7,225 nucleotides of DNA from the NCBI GenBank assembly GCA_900543345.1, contig UQRJ01000151.1:1-7225 (forward strand), in the 5' to 3' direction. The stretch is from an uncultured Sporolactobacillus sp. GTDB lineage: Bacteria > Bacillota > Bacilli > Bacillales > Sporolactobacillaceae. The notes under the pieces were generated by a model. It was not told where the DNA came from. It did not search any database and was given only the letters and a program-made list of their open reading frames with translations. Below, piece by piece: positions 1 to 6,159 of the stretch; the first letter of the stretch is position 1; every line of letters starts with the position of its first letter. A program made the position numbers and the translations under genes.

Positions 1-38
1 GCTATTCGTCGGCAGCGTCAAATGTGTATAAGAGACAG
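1..38 (+). other. Nextera Read 1 adapter (library artefact)
   Basis: Bases 6-38 match the Illumina Nextera transposase Read 1 adapter, including the 19-base mosaic end at 20-38, with one mismatch at 21 (A where the adapter has G). Bases 1-5 are probably the tail of the i5 index. This is not genomic sequence. Read in the aguA frame, it adds a false N-terminus MYKRQ to that protein. The genomic insert starts at 39. Confidence 0.97.
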
Positions 39-1082
39 GAAGAGTACCGGATGCCGGCGGAATGGGAACTTCATGAACGGACGCTGATTTCCTGGCCGCT
101 GCGCAGATCGATGCGCTTTCCGGAGGATTATGAAAAAGTCATAGCGGGCTATGCAGGGTTTGTCGCGGCAATCGCCGAATTTGAACCCGTGACGGTGATC
201 GCGGCGGATCGCAAAGAGACGCAGCGCCTCTGCCGCCGCTTCGCAAAGAGGAATGTCGACGTGTGGACCTTGCCGCATGACGATTCGTGGCTTCGCGATA
301 ACGGTCCGACGATTCTTGTCAATCGGGACGGCCGCCGCGCCGGGGTGAACTGGCGCTTCAACGCCTGGGGGGAAAAATATGCACCGTGGGATCTTGACGA
401 CCGGCTTGCGCCGCTGATCCTCGACTGCATGGGCATGCGCCGATTCGATGCACCCTTTGTCCTTGAAGGCGGATCGATTCATGTCGACGGGGAAGGGACG
501 CTGCTGACTACCGCACAGTGCTTGCTTCACTCGAATCGCAATCCCGGAAGCAGTCGATACGCTGTCGAAAATGGCTTGAAACGGTTTCTCAATGTGCGGC
601 GGGTGATCTGGCTTCCCAATGGGCTTGCCGGCGATGAAACGGACGGGCATATCGACAATGTTGCTTGTTTCGCCGCACCGGGGAAAGTACTGATCCAGAC
701 CTGCGCCGATCCGACCGATGAAAATTATGTTCCCGCACGCCAGAATCTGAAGCGGCTGAAAGAAGCCGTTGATGCAACCGGTCGCAGGCTTAGCATCACG
801 GCAATTCCCCAACCGCCTGTCCGCTACAAGCGGGGCAAACGGCTGACGATGAGCTATCTGAATTTTTACCTGGTTAACGGAGGAGTCATCCTGCCGGTCT
901 TCGGCGGAGACGCCGCAGCCACGGATCGCGCGGCGGAGACGATTCTGCAAAGCATGTTTCCTGACCGACGCGTGCGGACGGTCGACGGGACGGCGATTAT
1001 CGGAGAAGGCGGCAATGTGCACTGCGCAACGCAACAAGTGCCGGCCGCCGTAAGGAGGAATGCGAGATGCGAAATGTCGTAG
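39..1082 (+). CDS. aguA: Agmatine deiminase, 5' partial
   Basis: This enzyme hydrolyses agmatine to N-carbamoylputrescine and ammonia in the cytoplasm, the first step of the agmatine route to putrescine. It belongs to the peptidylarginine-deiminase-like (PAD_porph) family. The frame gives 347 genomic residues. It opens with EEYRMPAEWE, which matches the conserved start of the family. Visible motifs are DDSWLRDNGPT (279-311), VLEGGSIHVDGEG, TDGHIDN with the catalytic-type His at 648-650, and GEGGNVHCATQQVP with the catalytic Cys at 1023-1025. Family members usually carry roughly ten residues before the MPAEWE motif and no ribosome binding site is visible before ATG 51, so the true start probably lies just upstream of the insert. 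An initiator at 51 cannot be excluded. The stop codon overlaps the start of aguB by 16 bp, so the two are co-translated. The C-terminal tail after QQVP is short and unconserved. Confidence 0.93.
   Translation, partial: EEYRMPAEWELHERTLISWPLRRSMRFPEDYEKVIAGYAGFVAAIAEFEPVTVIAADRKETQRLCRRFAKRNVDVWTLPHDDSWLRDNGPTILVNRDGRRAGVNWRFNAWGEKYAPWDLDDRLAPLILDCMGMRRFDAPFVLEGGSIHVDGEGTLLTTAQCLLHSNRNPGSSRYAVENGLKRFLNVRRVIWLPNGLAGDETDGHIDNVACFAAPGKVLIQTCADPTDENYVPARQNLKRLKEAVDATGRRLSITAIPQPPVRYKRGKRLTMSYLNFYLVNGGVILPVFGGDAAATDRAAETILQSMFPDRRVRTVDGTAIIGEGGNVHCATQQVPAAVRRNARCEMS
1052..1058 (+). promoter_or_regulatory. Ribosome binding site of aguB
   Basis: AAGGAGG lies 8 nt before ATG 1067 and inside the end of aguA. 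It fixes the aguB start and implies that aguB can load ribosomes itself as well as through coupling with aguA. Confidence 0.85.
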
Positions 1083-1942
1083 TGGCGGTTGTGCAAATGC
1101 GTTGCACGGCAGTGGCCGAACAAAACATCGAAAAAGCGGAAAAATTCGTACGTGACGCGGCGATGCGCGGCGCGCAGATTGTTCTGCTTCAGGAATTATT
1201 CTCTACACGCTATTTCTGTCAAACAGAAAAAGCTGCCTATTACGCACTGGCCGAGGAGGCCGCATCCAGCCGGACCATCGATCATTTTCGCCGGCTCGCC
1301 CGTGAACTGGGGGTGGTGTTGCCGATTAGTTTTTACGAGCGGAGGCACAATGCGCTGTATAATTCATTGGCGATGATTGATGCGGACGGCACCGTACTCG
1401 GTATTTATCGAAAAAGCCATATTCCCGCCGGACCCGGCTATGAAGAGAAGTTTTATTTTATCCCCGGTGATACCGGCTTTCGCGTCTGGGAGACTGCCTA
1501 TGGTAAGCTCGGCGCCGGCATCTGCTGGGATCAGTGGTTTCCCGAGGCGGCGCGCTGTATGGCACTGATGGGGGCAGAATTACTGCTCTACCCAACGGCG
1601 ATCGGTTCCGAGCCGGACGACGCTTCGATCGACTCGAAAGATCACTGGCAGGCTTGCATGCTTGGCCATGCGGCGGCCAATCTTGTCCCTGTCATTGCCG
1701 CCAACCGTGTCGGGACGGAAACGGAGGACGACTCGTCGATCACGTTCTACGGTTCGTCGTTTATTGCCGGCCCTGACGGAAAAAAACTGGCTGAAGCGGG
1801 GCGGAGCGAAGAAACGGTGCTAACCGCCGCTTTCAATCTTGACGAGCTCGCGGCGCGGCGGCTCGAGTGGGGCGTCTTTCGTGATCGTCGCCCGGAGCTG
1901 TATCGCCTCTTGACAACTTATGACGGAGAGCTTCGCCGCTAA
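1067..1942 (+). CDS. aguB: N-carbamoylputrescine amidase
   Basis: This carbon-nitrogen hydrolase (nitrilase superfamily) cleaves N-carbamoylputrescine to putrescine, CO2 and ammonia, completing the pathway begun by the adjacent agmatine deiminase. The 291-residue length is typical for the family. The catalytic triad is visible as Glu43 (LLQELF), Lys116 (YRKSHIP) and Cys153 (GICWDQWFPE). The motifs GPGYEEKFYFIPGD, YPTAIGSEP and AANRVGTE are characteristic of the carbamoylputrescine amidase branch. The start is set by AAGGAGG 8 nt upstream. It overlaps aguA by 16 bp, and pairing with a deiminase strongly supports this substrate over other nitrilase activities. The gene ends three bases from the stop of the convergent comA gene, leaving no room for an intergenic terminator. 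Confidence 0.95.
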   Translation: MRNVVVAVVQMRCTAVAEQNIEKAEKFVRDAAMRGAQIVLLQELFSTRYFCQTEKAAYYALAEEAASSRTIDHFRRLARELGVVLPISFYERRHNALYNSLAMIDADGTVLGIYRKSHIPAGPGYEEKFYFIPGDTGFRVWETAYGKLGAGICWDQWFPEAARCMALMGAELLLYPTAIGSEPDDASIDSKDHWQACMLGHAAANLVPVIAANRVGTETEDDSSITFYGSSFIAGPDGKKLAEAGRSEETVLTAAFNLDELAARRLEWGVFRDRRPELYRLLTTYDGELRR

Positions 1943-1945
1943 ATC

Positions 1946-2548
1946 TCAGACGTCGAGCAGTCCTTTTTTGATTGCGATGACGACGGCACCGAGTCTCGAG
2001 TCGACACCGAGTTTCTGGATGATTGACGTGACATGATATTCGACCGTGCGCTTACTGATCGAGAGTTCCTCACCGATTTCCGCATTGGTCAGATCGGCGG
2101 CAATCAATTTCAAAATTTCACGTTCTTTCGGTGTCAGCGTCTTGCCCTGCGGGACCGGATTCAGATTGGGAAACACACGGCGGCCCAGATGCACCGCGCG
2201 GATCGCACGCGTCAGATCCGAGTTGGAGGTTTCCTTGGTCACATATGCATCGGCGCCGGCCTGATCGGCCGCTTCAATGTATTCCCGGTAATGATAGCCG
2301 GAAAGAATGATAATTTTCAGCGCCGGGAATTCGTTTTTCAATTGGCCGGCGATGGCAATGCCGTTTTGCGTCTTCAGCCGGACGTCGAGAACGAGCACAT
2401 TCGGCCGCTGGCGGGTGATCGTCTGTTTTAGCGTGCAAGGATCCGACAAAGCGGCGACGACATGCAAATCCGCTTCTTTATCCAGCAATTCTTTTAATCC
2501 GTTCAACATTAGCACATGATCGTCAACTAAAATCACGCTGATCGGCAT
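1946..2548 (-). CDS. comA: ComA-like response regulator, LuxR/NarL type
   Basis: This is the output transcription factor of the quorum-sensing cascade, predicted to be phosphorylated by ComP. The 200 residues comprise an N-terminal receiver with acidic pair Asp9-Asp10, phospho-acceptor Asp55 (LVLDVRL), switch Ser83 and Lys105 (VTKE), then a LuxR-type helix-turn-helix at about 137-182 (LTPKEREILKLIA, NAEIGEELSISKRTVEYHV). The stretch SKRTVEYHVTSIIQKLGVDSR closely parallels B. subtilis ComA (SKRSIEYSLTSIFNKLNVGSR, from memory), which is stronger evidence than the generic family. An upstream frame allows starts at 2593 and 2554, but GGAG at 2557-2560 is spaced 8 nt from ATG 2548 and only 2 nt from ATG 2554, so 2548 is preferred. 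It overlaps the comP end by 26 bp, which implies translational coupling and balanced kinase and regulator production. It is convergent with aguB. Confidence 0.9.
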   Translation of the reverse strand: MPISVILVDDHVLMLNGLKELLDKEADLHVVAALSDPCTLKQTITRQRPNVLVLDVRLKTQNGIAIAGQLKNEFPALKIIILSGYHYREYIEAADQAGADAYVTKETSNSDLTRAIRAVHLGRRVFPNLNPVPQGKTLTPKEREILKLIAADLTNAEIGEELSISKRTVEYHVTSIIQKLGVDSRLGAVVIAIKKGLLDV

Positions 2549-4622
2549 GCTCATGACTCCAATCAATGGGAAGCGTAATCGTGAAATCGGCACCCCTTCC
2601 CGGCCGCGCGTCGATTGTCAGCGAGCCGTTCAGCCGATCAATCCGCTTTTGAATCGTCATCAAACCAAGATGACCGTTTTGGGCTGCATCGGAAAGAGAT
2701 TTCGATACGTCGAATCCCCGTCCCTCGTCTTTGACCCGAAGTGTCAGTTGCCCCTTTTGATCTTCAACCGAGACGAAGATGGCCGTTGCTTCGGAATGTT
2801 TGACGGCATTGGTCAGCAGTTCGCGGATCATTCGGTAGGCCTGAACGGCCAGGTCCTTGGGCAGCAGCTTCAGCTGCAGGCGGCAGGCCATCCGAATGGT
2901 GACGTTATAGTCGCGCTGCAACTTGCGCTTCAGCGCGCCCAGGCTTTTCTCCAGGCCGAGATCCTCGACCATAAACGGGTGCAATTCACGCGATTTTTCC
3001 CTGATTTCATAAATGCTGTTGATTAAAACATTTTTTATATCCAGGTAGGCGCGTTCTTCGATCAGATGCCGATCGTGAAGATACTCTGCCTTATTTTCTA
3101 TTAGTATAACATTTTGCAGCACCTCATCGTGTAAGAAAACGGAAAGCCGCCGCTTTTCCGCTTCGCTGCTCCTCAGCAGCGCTCGGTTTAATTGTTCCTG
3201 GGTTAGAAAACGATGTTCGGTCCGACTCAGTTTTTTCCCCAGATCGGACAATGCCTCCGTGCTGATCAGAAGTTCCAGTGCGTCGGACTGGATTGTCTTC
3301 AGTAATTCCCGCTCACTCTTATCGAAGCTGGTCCCGTTGATTTTTTTCCCGATCAGTAAACCGCCTTTGATCGTGCCGCTATCGGCCAGCGGAAACATAT
3401 GGATGTCGGCCGTTTGCGTGATTGATCCGCTCATCAATTCCATAATCAGCCGATCGGACGGCGGCCGCAGGCGGAAGCGGCCGGTTTGTTCGACGACGCG
3501 TAGCCGACCGGCCTGCTTCCAAAGCAGGCAGATCCCGTCGACAGCAACAATCTGGTGTATGAGACTGACGATCAGCCGAGCGCAGGACGCTAGATGCTTC
3601 TCCTTGATGGCCTGCTGAAGAATGCGCTGTTTGCCTTGCTGAATCGCTTGCGTCTTGCTCGTCCTCTTCCGCCGGTAAAGCGGGTAGATCAGCTGTTTGA
3701 TTAATGAGTAGGCAGCCAAAAATAAAACGGCCGTCCAGCCCGCGATGACAGCGCTGTCGGCAGGAACAAAACGTAAGCCGGTTACCAGCAGGATCAGTGC
3801 GGCGGCCGACGCGAGAGCGTGAACGATAAATTGTTCCATTTTCAACTGAATATCGATGATTTCCTGCTTTACCAGCAGGTAAGCGAGCGTGACCGGCAGG
3901 ATAATGATCGGAATCAGGCTGTAATAGAAAGGGATGCCGTGGATGCGGTAGAAGGCATAAGGGATCAGACTCAGGCAGAGAACGGGGGCAAGCGACAGGA
4001 CCAACGCTCCGGTCAGGATGCTCATCTGGTTTCTGATTCGCGATGAGTTAGAATGCAAATGAAGTGCGATTAGCGATACGGTACTGATGAATGACAGCGA
4101 TAGCAGTATGATCGCGACTGTTAAAACCACCTCGTCCAGTGCGCTGATTCGACTGATACCGGAGAGGAAAGCCGCGGCGACTGCCACGCTGAGTGCGATT
4201 GAGATGCTCAAAACAATTCGCCGCATCATTTTATAAAATGCCGGTTTCACGGCGGCCGGAAAGGACTCGAAAAACAGCATCATCAGATAACCGGAGAACA
4301 ATAGCGCCACGGTCTCGCTCAGCCGCGCCGACGGAATATAGATGCTGGAAGGTACGGAAAAGGCGATCGCACATCCCAGGGTCAGCAGCAGATAGGTGCT
4401 CCGTCGAATAATGATCGATGCCGGATTGCGTAGATAGCAGAACATGGCTGCACAAAGATAAAACAGGCCGATGCCGAGTACGATCGTATACTGATAGAGC
4501 GATGCACTTTGGCCTGAGGCAGGATTATAGTAGCGGCCCACAGGTATAAACAGACTCAGTAAATGGATTGTCAATCCTGTGAAGACCAATAAGATGAGCA
4601 CGATCGGATAGCTGCGTCTCAT
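2523..4622 (-). CDS. comP: ComP-like membrane sensor histidine kinase
   Basis: This is the predicted receptor kinase for the modified ComX pheromone, phosphorylating ComA. The 699 residues begin with about ten hydrophobic segments (roughly 7-28, 45-65, 74-96, 101-119, 134-155, 163-190, 201-224, 230-252, 264-282, 289-315). A basic linker, a GAF-like soluble stretch (about 340-455) and a helical linker follow. The HisKA_3 dimerisation region carries phospho-acceptor His498 in FLHDEVLQ. The HATPase domain shows the N box (ELLTNAVKH, 601-609), DEGRGFD (632-638) and GHLGL (650-654). This many-helix sensor with a HisKA_3 core is the ComP architecture. The open frame runs to 4823, but that part overlaps comQ and has no membrane character. 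ATG 4622 has AGGGGA 10 nt upstream and starts just before the first membrane segment. B. subtilis ComP is about 769 residues, so this one is shorter; the loop between helices 1 and 2 is only about 16 residues. It lies 7 bp after comQ and overlaps comA. Confidence 0.9.
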   Translation of the reverse strand: MRRSYPIVLILLVFTGLTIHLLSLFIPVGRYYNPASGQSASLYQYTIVLGIGLFYLCAAMFCYLRNPASIIIRRSTYLLLTLGCAIAFSVPSSIYIPSARLSETVALLFSGYLMMLFFESFPAAVKPAFYKMMRRIVLSISIALSVAVAAAFLSGISRISALDEVVLTVAIILLSLSFISTVSLIALHLHSNSSRIRNQMSILTGALVLSLAPVLCLSLIPYAFYRIHGIPFYYSLIPIIILPVTLAYLLVKQEIIDIQLKMEQFIVHALASAAALILLVTGLRFVPADSAVIAGWTAVLFLAAYSLIKQLIYPLYRRKRTSKTQAIQQGKQRILQQAIKEKHLASCARLIVSLIHQIVAVDGICLLWKQAGRLRVVEQTGRFRLRPPSDRLIMELMSGSITQTADIHMFPLADSGTIKGGLLIGKKINGTSFDKSERELLKTIQSDALELLISTEALSDLGKKLSRTEHRFLTQEQLNRALLRSSEAEKRRLSVFLHDEVLQNVILIENKAEYLHDRHLIEERAYLDIKNVLINSIYEIREKSRELHPFMVEDLGLEKSLGALKRKLQRDYNVTIRMACRLQLKLLPKDLAVQAYRMIRELLTNAVKHSEATAIFVSVEDQKGQLTLRVKDEGRGFDVSKSLSDAAQNGHLGLMTIQKRIDRLNGSLTIDARPGRGADFTITLPIDWSHEHADQRDFS
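2557..2560 (-). promoter_or_regulatory. Ribosome binding site deciding the comA start
   Basis: On the minus strand TTGGAG precedes two nearby ATGs. GGAG is 8 nt from ATG 2548 (product begins MPISVILVDDH) and 2 nt from ATG 2554 (MSMPIS). The spacing favours 2548. The site lies inside the last codons of comP. Confidence 0.65.
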
Positions 4623-4629
4623 GTTAGGA

Positions 4630-5592
4630 TCATCCCCTGAGGAAACAAATAAGCCGGTCGATAGCCGAGCGATTAGGATGGCGCTCGGCATAATTTTCAA
4701 GCAGTCTGATTCCCTTTCGCCGGTAGGCGGCGGCGAGAATGCGGCAATAGTCGGCGGCGCCGGTCGCGCGGATATATGCTCGAATTCGGCGCAGGAACGG
4801 CGCAGGATCATCTGCTGACTCAAGTTTTTGCAACTCGTTCAGCAGCCGGCCGCCGTCTTTTGCCCGGCTGAATTCCACTGCTTTAATCAACGGTAGGGTT
4901 GCTTTTCGCAGTGCCAGATCATTTTTCGTATTGAGAAAAACATCCCTGGCGTCGTTGGCCAGCTGCGCTGAACGGCCGATGTAGCCGGCTGCGCGCATCC
5001 ACAAATCGTGTTCGTCCGAAGGGCAGGCGGAGAAAGCCATTTTCATCAATGAACCCGACTTTCGATCGATCAGCCGAAAATAATCGTCCTCAGCTTTTGC
5101 CGATTCGTCGATCAGAAAACGGATGTCTTCCCATTGGCCCGCGGCAGCAGTCCGCAACCGGCGGATAACCTCACGCAACTGTGCATCCGGCCGATCGGTT
5201 GCCGGTCGGGCGAGCAGAAATAACGCATCCGTCAGCAGCAAATTGGCTAGCGGGGCGGCATCGTTCGCCAGCACACCGAGTGTATTGGCCCCGGCTTCTC
5301 GATCGGTCAGATCGTCCATGATATCGGCGGCCAGCACCAGCAGTTCGAATCCGCCGGCCCTGGAAAGCTGCGTGTCGTCTAACGACGTTGTCGCCGCACC
5401 GACGCTTTCAACAAGTGCGAATAATTCGCCCCATGAAAAGGCGGGTTGAGCATAAAAAATCTTCCCTTTAAAAGATAAAAGAGAAGTAATCAATTTTTGT
5501 GCGCGCCTGTCCATTCCGCATGTTTTTAAATGATGCAGCAGAAAGCGTTGAAGATCGCCGCGCACGTCATTTTCTTTATTTACCCTAACCAT
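4630..5592 (-). CDS. comQ: ComQ-like isoprenyl transferase for ComX
   Basis: ComQ attaches a farnesyl or geranyl group to the tryptophan of the ComX precursor and takes part in its maturation. It resembles isoprenyl diphosphate synthases. The 320 residues (B. subtilis about 299) include FELLVLAADIMDDLTDRE with the first Asp-rich motif DDLTD (93-97), GQWEDI (152-157), the RKSGSL motif (177-182) and a second motif NDARD (213-217). They line up with the ComQ sequence as I recall it (EILILSSDIMDDLED, GQHDDIT, LKCGSL). The frame stays open to 5784, but that part only reads comX out of frame. ATG 5592 is the first sensible start and overlaps the comX end by 13 bp. Its own ribosome binding site is weak (GGAA about 9 nt upstream), so translation is probably coupled to comX. 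comP follows after 7 bp. Against a housekeeping polyprenyl synthase stand the divergent second motif and the comX/comP/comA neighbours. Confidence 0.9.
   Translation of the reverse strand: MVRVNKENDVRGDLQRFLLHHLKTCGMDRRAQKLITSLLSFKGKIFYAQPAFSWGELFALVESVGAATTSLDDTQLSRAGGFELLVLAADIMDDLTDREAGANTLGVLANDAAPLANLLLTDALFLLARPATDRPDAQLREVIRRLRTAAAGQWEDIRFLIDESAKAEDDYFRLIDRKSGSLMKMAFSACPSDEHDLWMRAAGYIGRSAQLANDARDVFLNTKNDLALRKATLPLIKAVEFSRAKDGGRLLNELQKLESADDPAPFLRRIRAYIRATGAADYCRILAAAYRRKGIRLLENYAERHPNRSAIDRLICFLRG
4633..4638 (-). promoter_or_regulatory. Ribosome binding site deciding the comP start
   Basis: AGGGGA on the minus strand lies 10 nt before ATG 4622, inside the final codons of comQ. It supports the 699-residue form of ComP over the 766-residue open frame. 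Confidence 0.6.
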
Positions 5593-5753
5593 TCGAGCGG
5601 TTCCGACTTGGCAAGGACAGATTTCGAGAAGTAATCTTTCAAAGCCTGAAAGATGTCGGGATCCAAATCTCCGCCGGCCAAGGCCGGTACCATGCGTTCC
5701 GGTGCTTCCTGCTGCTTCAGCAATTGAACGACGTCCCACAATTTCCCATCCAT
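5580..5753 (-). CDS. comX: ComX-like pheromone precursor
   Basis: This is the precursor of a secreted, isoprenylated quorum-sensing peptide. The 57-residue product (B. subtilis ComX 55) has no classical signal peptide, as expected for ComX. It ends SEPLEWLG, with Trp55 third from the end, the position of the modified tryptophan in B. subtilis (RQWGD). The body (LDPDIFQALKDYFSKS) resembles the ComX pattern of an amphipathic helix before the mature peptide. An upstream in-frame ATG at 5774 is rejected because a near-perfect ribosome binding site (5761-5770) sits inside the resulting MKKEVVA extension and is spaced 7 nt from ATG 5753. The gene lies first in the comXQPA operon, unlike B. subtilis where comQ is first. 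The mature peptide length and lipid cannot be read from sequence. A second Trp at position 6 is in the leader and unlikely to be modified. Confidence 0.88.
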   Translation of the reverse strand: MDGKLWDVVQLLKQQEAPERMVPALAGGDLDPDIFQALKDYFSKSVLAKSEPLEWLG

Positions 5754-5760
5754 TGCGACA

Positions 5761-5770
5761 ACCTCCTTTT
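5761..5770 (-). promoter_or_regulatory. Strong ribosome binding site of comX
   Basis: AAAAGGAGGT on the minus strand ends 7 nt before ATG 5753. This is the strongest Shine-Dalgarno match in the operon and sets the 57-residue form of ComX. The pheromone gene therefore has a much better initiation signal than comQ. Confidence 0.88.
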
Positions 5771-5851
5771 TCATGATAATACATACTTCGCTACTAACAA
5801 CGGTTATTCCTTCTTTTCTGAAAAATTTGTTTGTAAAAATGTCGATACAAA

Positions 5852-5881
5852 ATTATGTAATCTTTATGTAAATTGCGGCAA
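5852..5881 (-). promoter_or_regulatory. Predicted comXQPA promoter, sigma-A type
   Basis: On the minus strand a -35 of TTGCCG (5876-5881, 4 of 6 consensus) and a -10 of CATAAT (5852-5857, 5 of 6) are separated by 18 nt. Transcription would start near 5845, giving a leader of about 90 nt before comX. Other -10-like words nearer comX (TATTAT around 5777-5782) are too close to the ribosome binding site. The prediction is from pattern only. Confidence 0.45.
5853..5871. repeat. Direct repeat TTATGTAA x2 between -10 and -35 of comX
   Basis: TTATGTAA occurs at 5853-5860 and again at 5864-5871, 11 bp apart start to start, close to one helical turn. The copies overlap the predicted -10 and the spacer, so a protein bound to them could control the comX promoter. 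In AT-rich sequence chance is also possible. Confidence 0.4.
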
Positions 5882-5883
5882 TT
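5871..5883. promoter_or_regulatory. Inverted repeat overlapping the comX -35, possible operator
   Basis: AATTGC-G-GCAATT is a perfect 6-bp inverted repeat around one base. It covers the predicted comX -35. It contains TTGCGG, the left half of the B. subtilis ComA box (TTGCGG-N4-CCGCAA), but the right half is absent. It may bind ComA or another regulator; the sequence alone does not say which. Confidence 0.35.
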
Positions 5884-5958
5884 ACGGATTTATCTACTCG
5901 AGTTTTTTAGTATAGTTAACAAAAAGGGAAAAAACACTACCCCAAGGGAGGAATTGGT

Positions 5959-6159
5959 GTGACGACATCTTACGAAAATTATTCAATCGGCTATCTTTCC
6001 TCACTCTACTTTTTTATCCGCTTAAACATTGAAAAAGGTAAACTTTCACCGGCGATGTACGGCGAGATGGCACTGATTCGTGAATCGATGAAGAAGAGAA
6101 ACGTCCTGATTATGGATCATTTTAAAGAAAAAAGAGATATCCTGAAGAGTCAGGGCTGA
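5959..6159 (+). CDS. Small protein of unknown function, divergent from comX
   Basis: This is a 66-residue protein I do not recognise. It starts at GTG 5959, with AAGGGAGG (5944-5951) 7 nt upstream, so translation is well supported. The product begins MTTSYENYSIGYL. Residues 8-21 form an aromatic, hydrophobic helix (YSIGYLSSLYFFIR), too short and polar-flanked for a confident membrane anchor. The rest is charged and probably helical (MYGEMALIRESMKKRNV), ending basic. It has no cysteine or tryptophan and no signal peptide. A -10-like TATAGT at 5911-5916 may be its promoter, with no clear -35. It faces away from comX across a shared regulatory region, the position that small regulators such as degQ occupy near B. 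subtilis comQ, but it does not look like DegQ. A role as a small regulator of the adjacent signalling genes is a guess. Confidence 0.7.
   Translation: MTTSYENYSIGYLSSLYFFIRLNIEKGKLSPAMYGEMALIRESMKKRNVLIMDHFKEKRDILKSQG

Noticed and set aside
18..1037. 339-codon open frame on the minus strand across aguA
   Set aside because: It is antisense to an unmistakable agmatine deiminase, has no family motif, and partly reads adapter sequence.
4623..4823. Upstream extension of ComP by 67 residues
   Set aside because: It overlaps the conserved comQ frame, lacks membrane character and a ribosome binding site, and the start at 4622 has one.
5754..5774. MKKEVVA extension of ComX
   Set aside because: These codons contain the AAGGAGGT ribosome binding site for ATG 5753.
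5593..5784. Upstream extension of ComQ by 64 residues
   Set aside because: It simply reads comX in another frame; ComQ homology begins after ATG 5592 and the shorter length fits the family.
5873..5888. Full ComA box (TTGCGG-N4-CCGCAA)
   Set aside because: Only the left half TTGCGG is present; the right half reads TACGGA, so I list only a possible operator.
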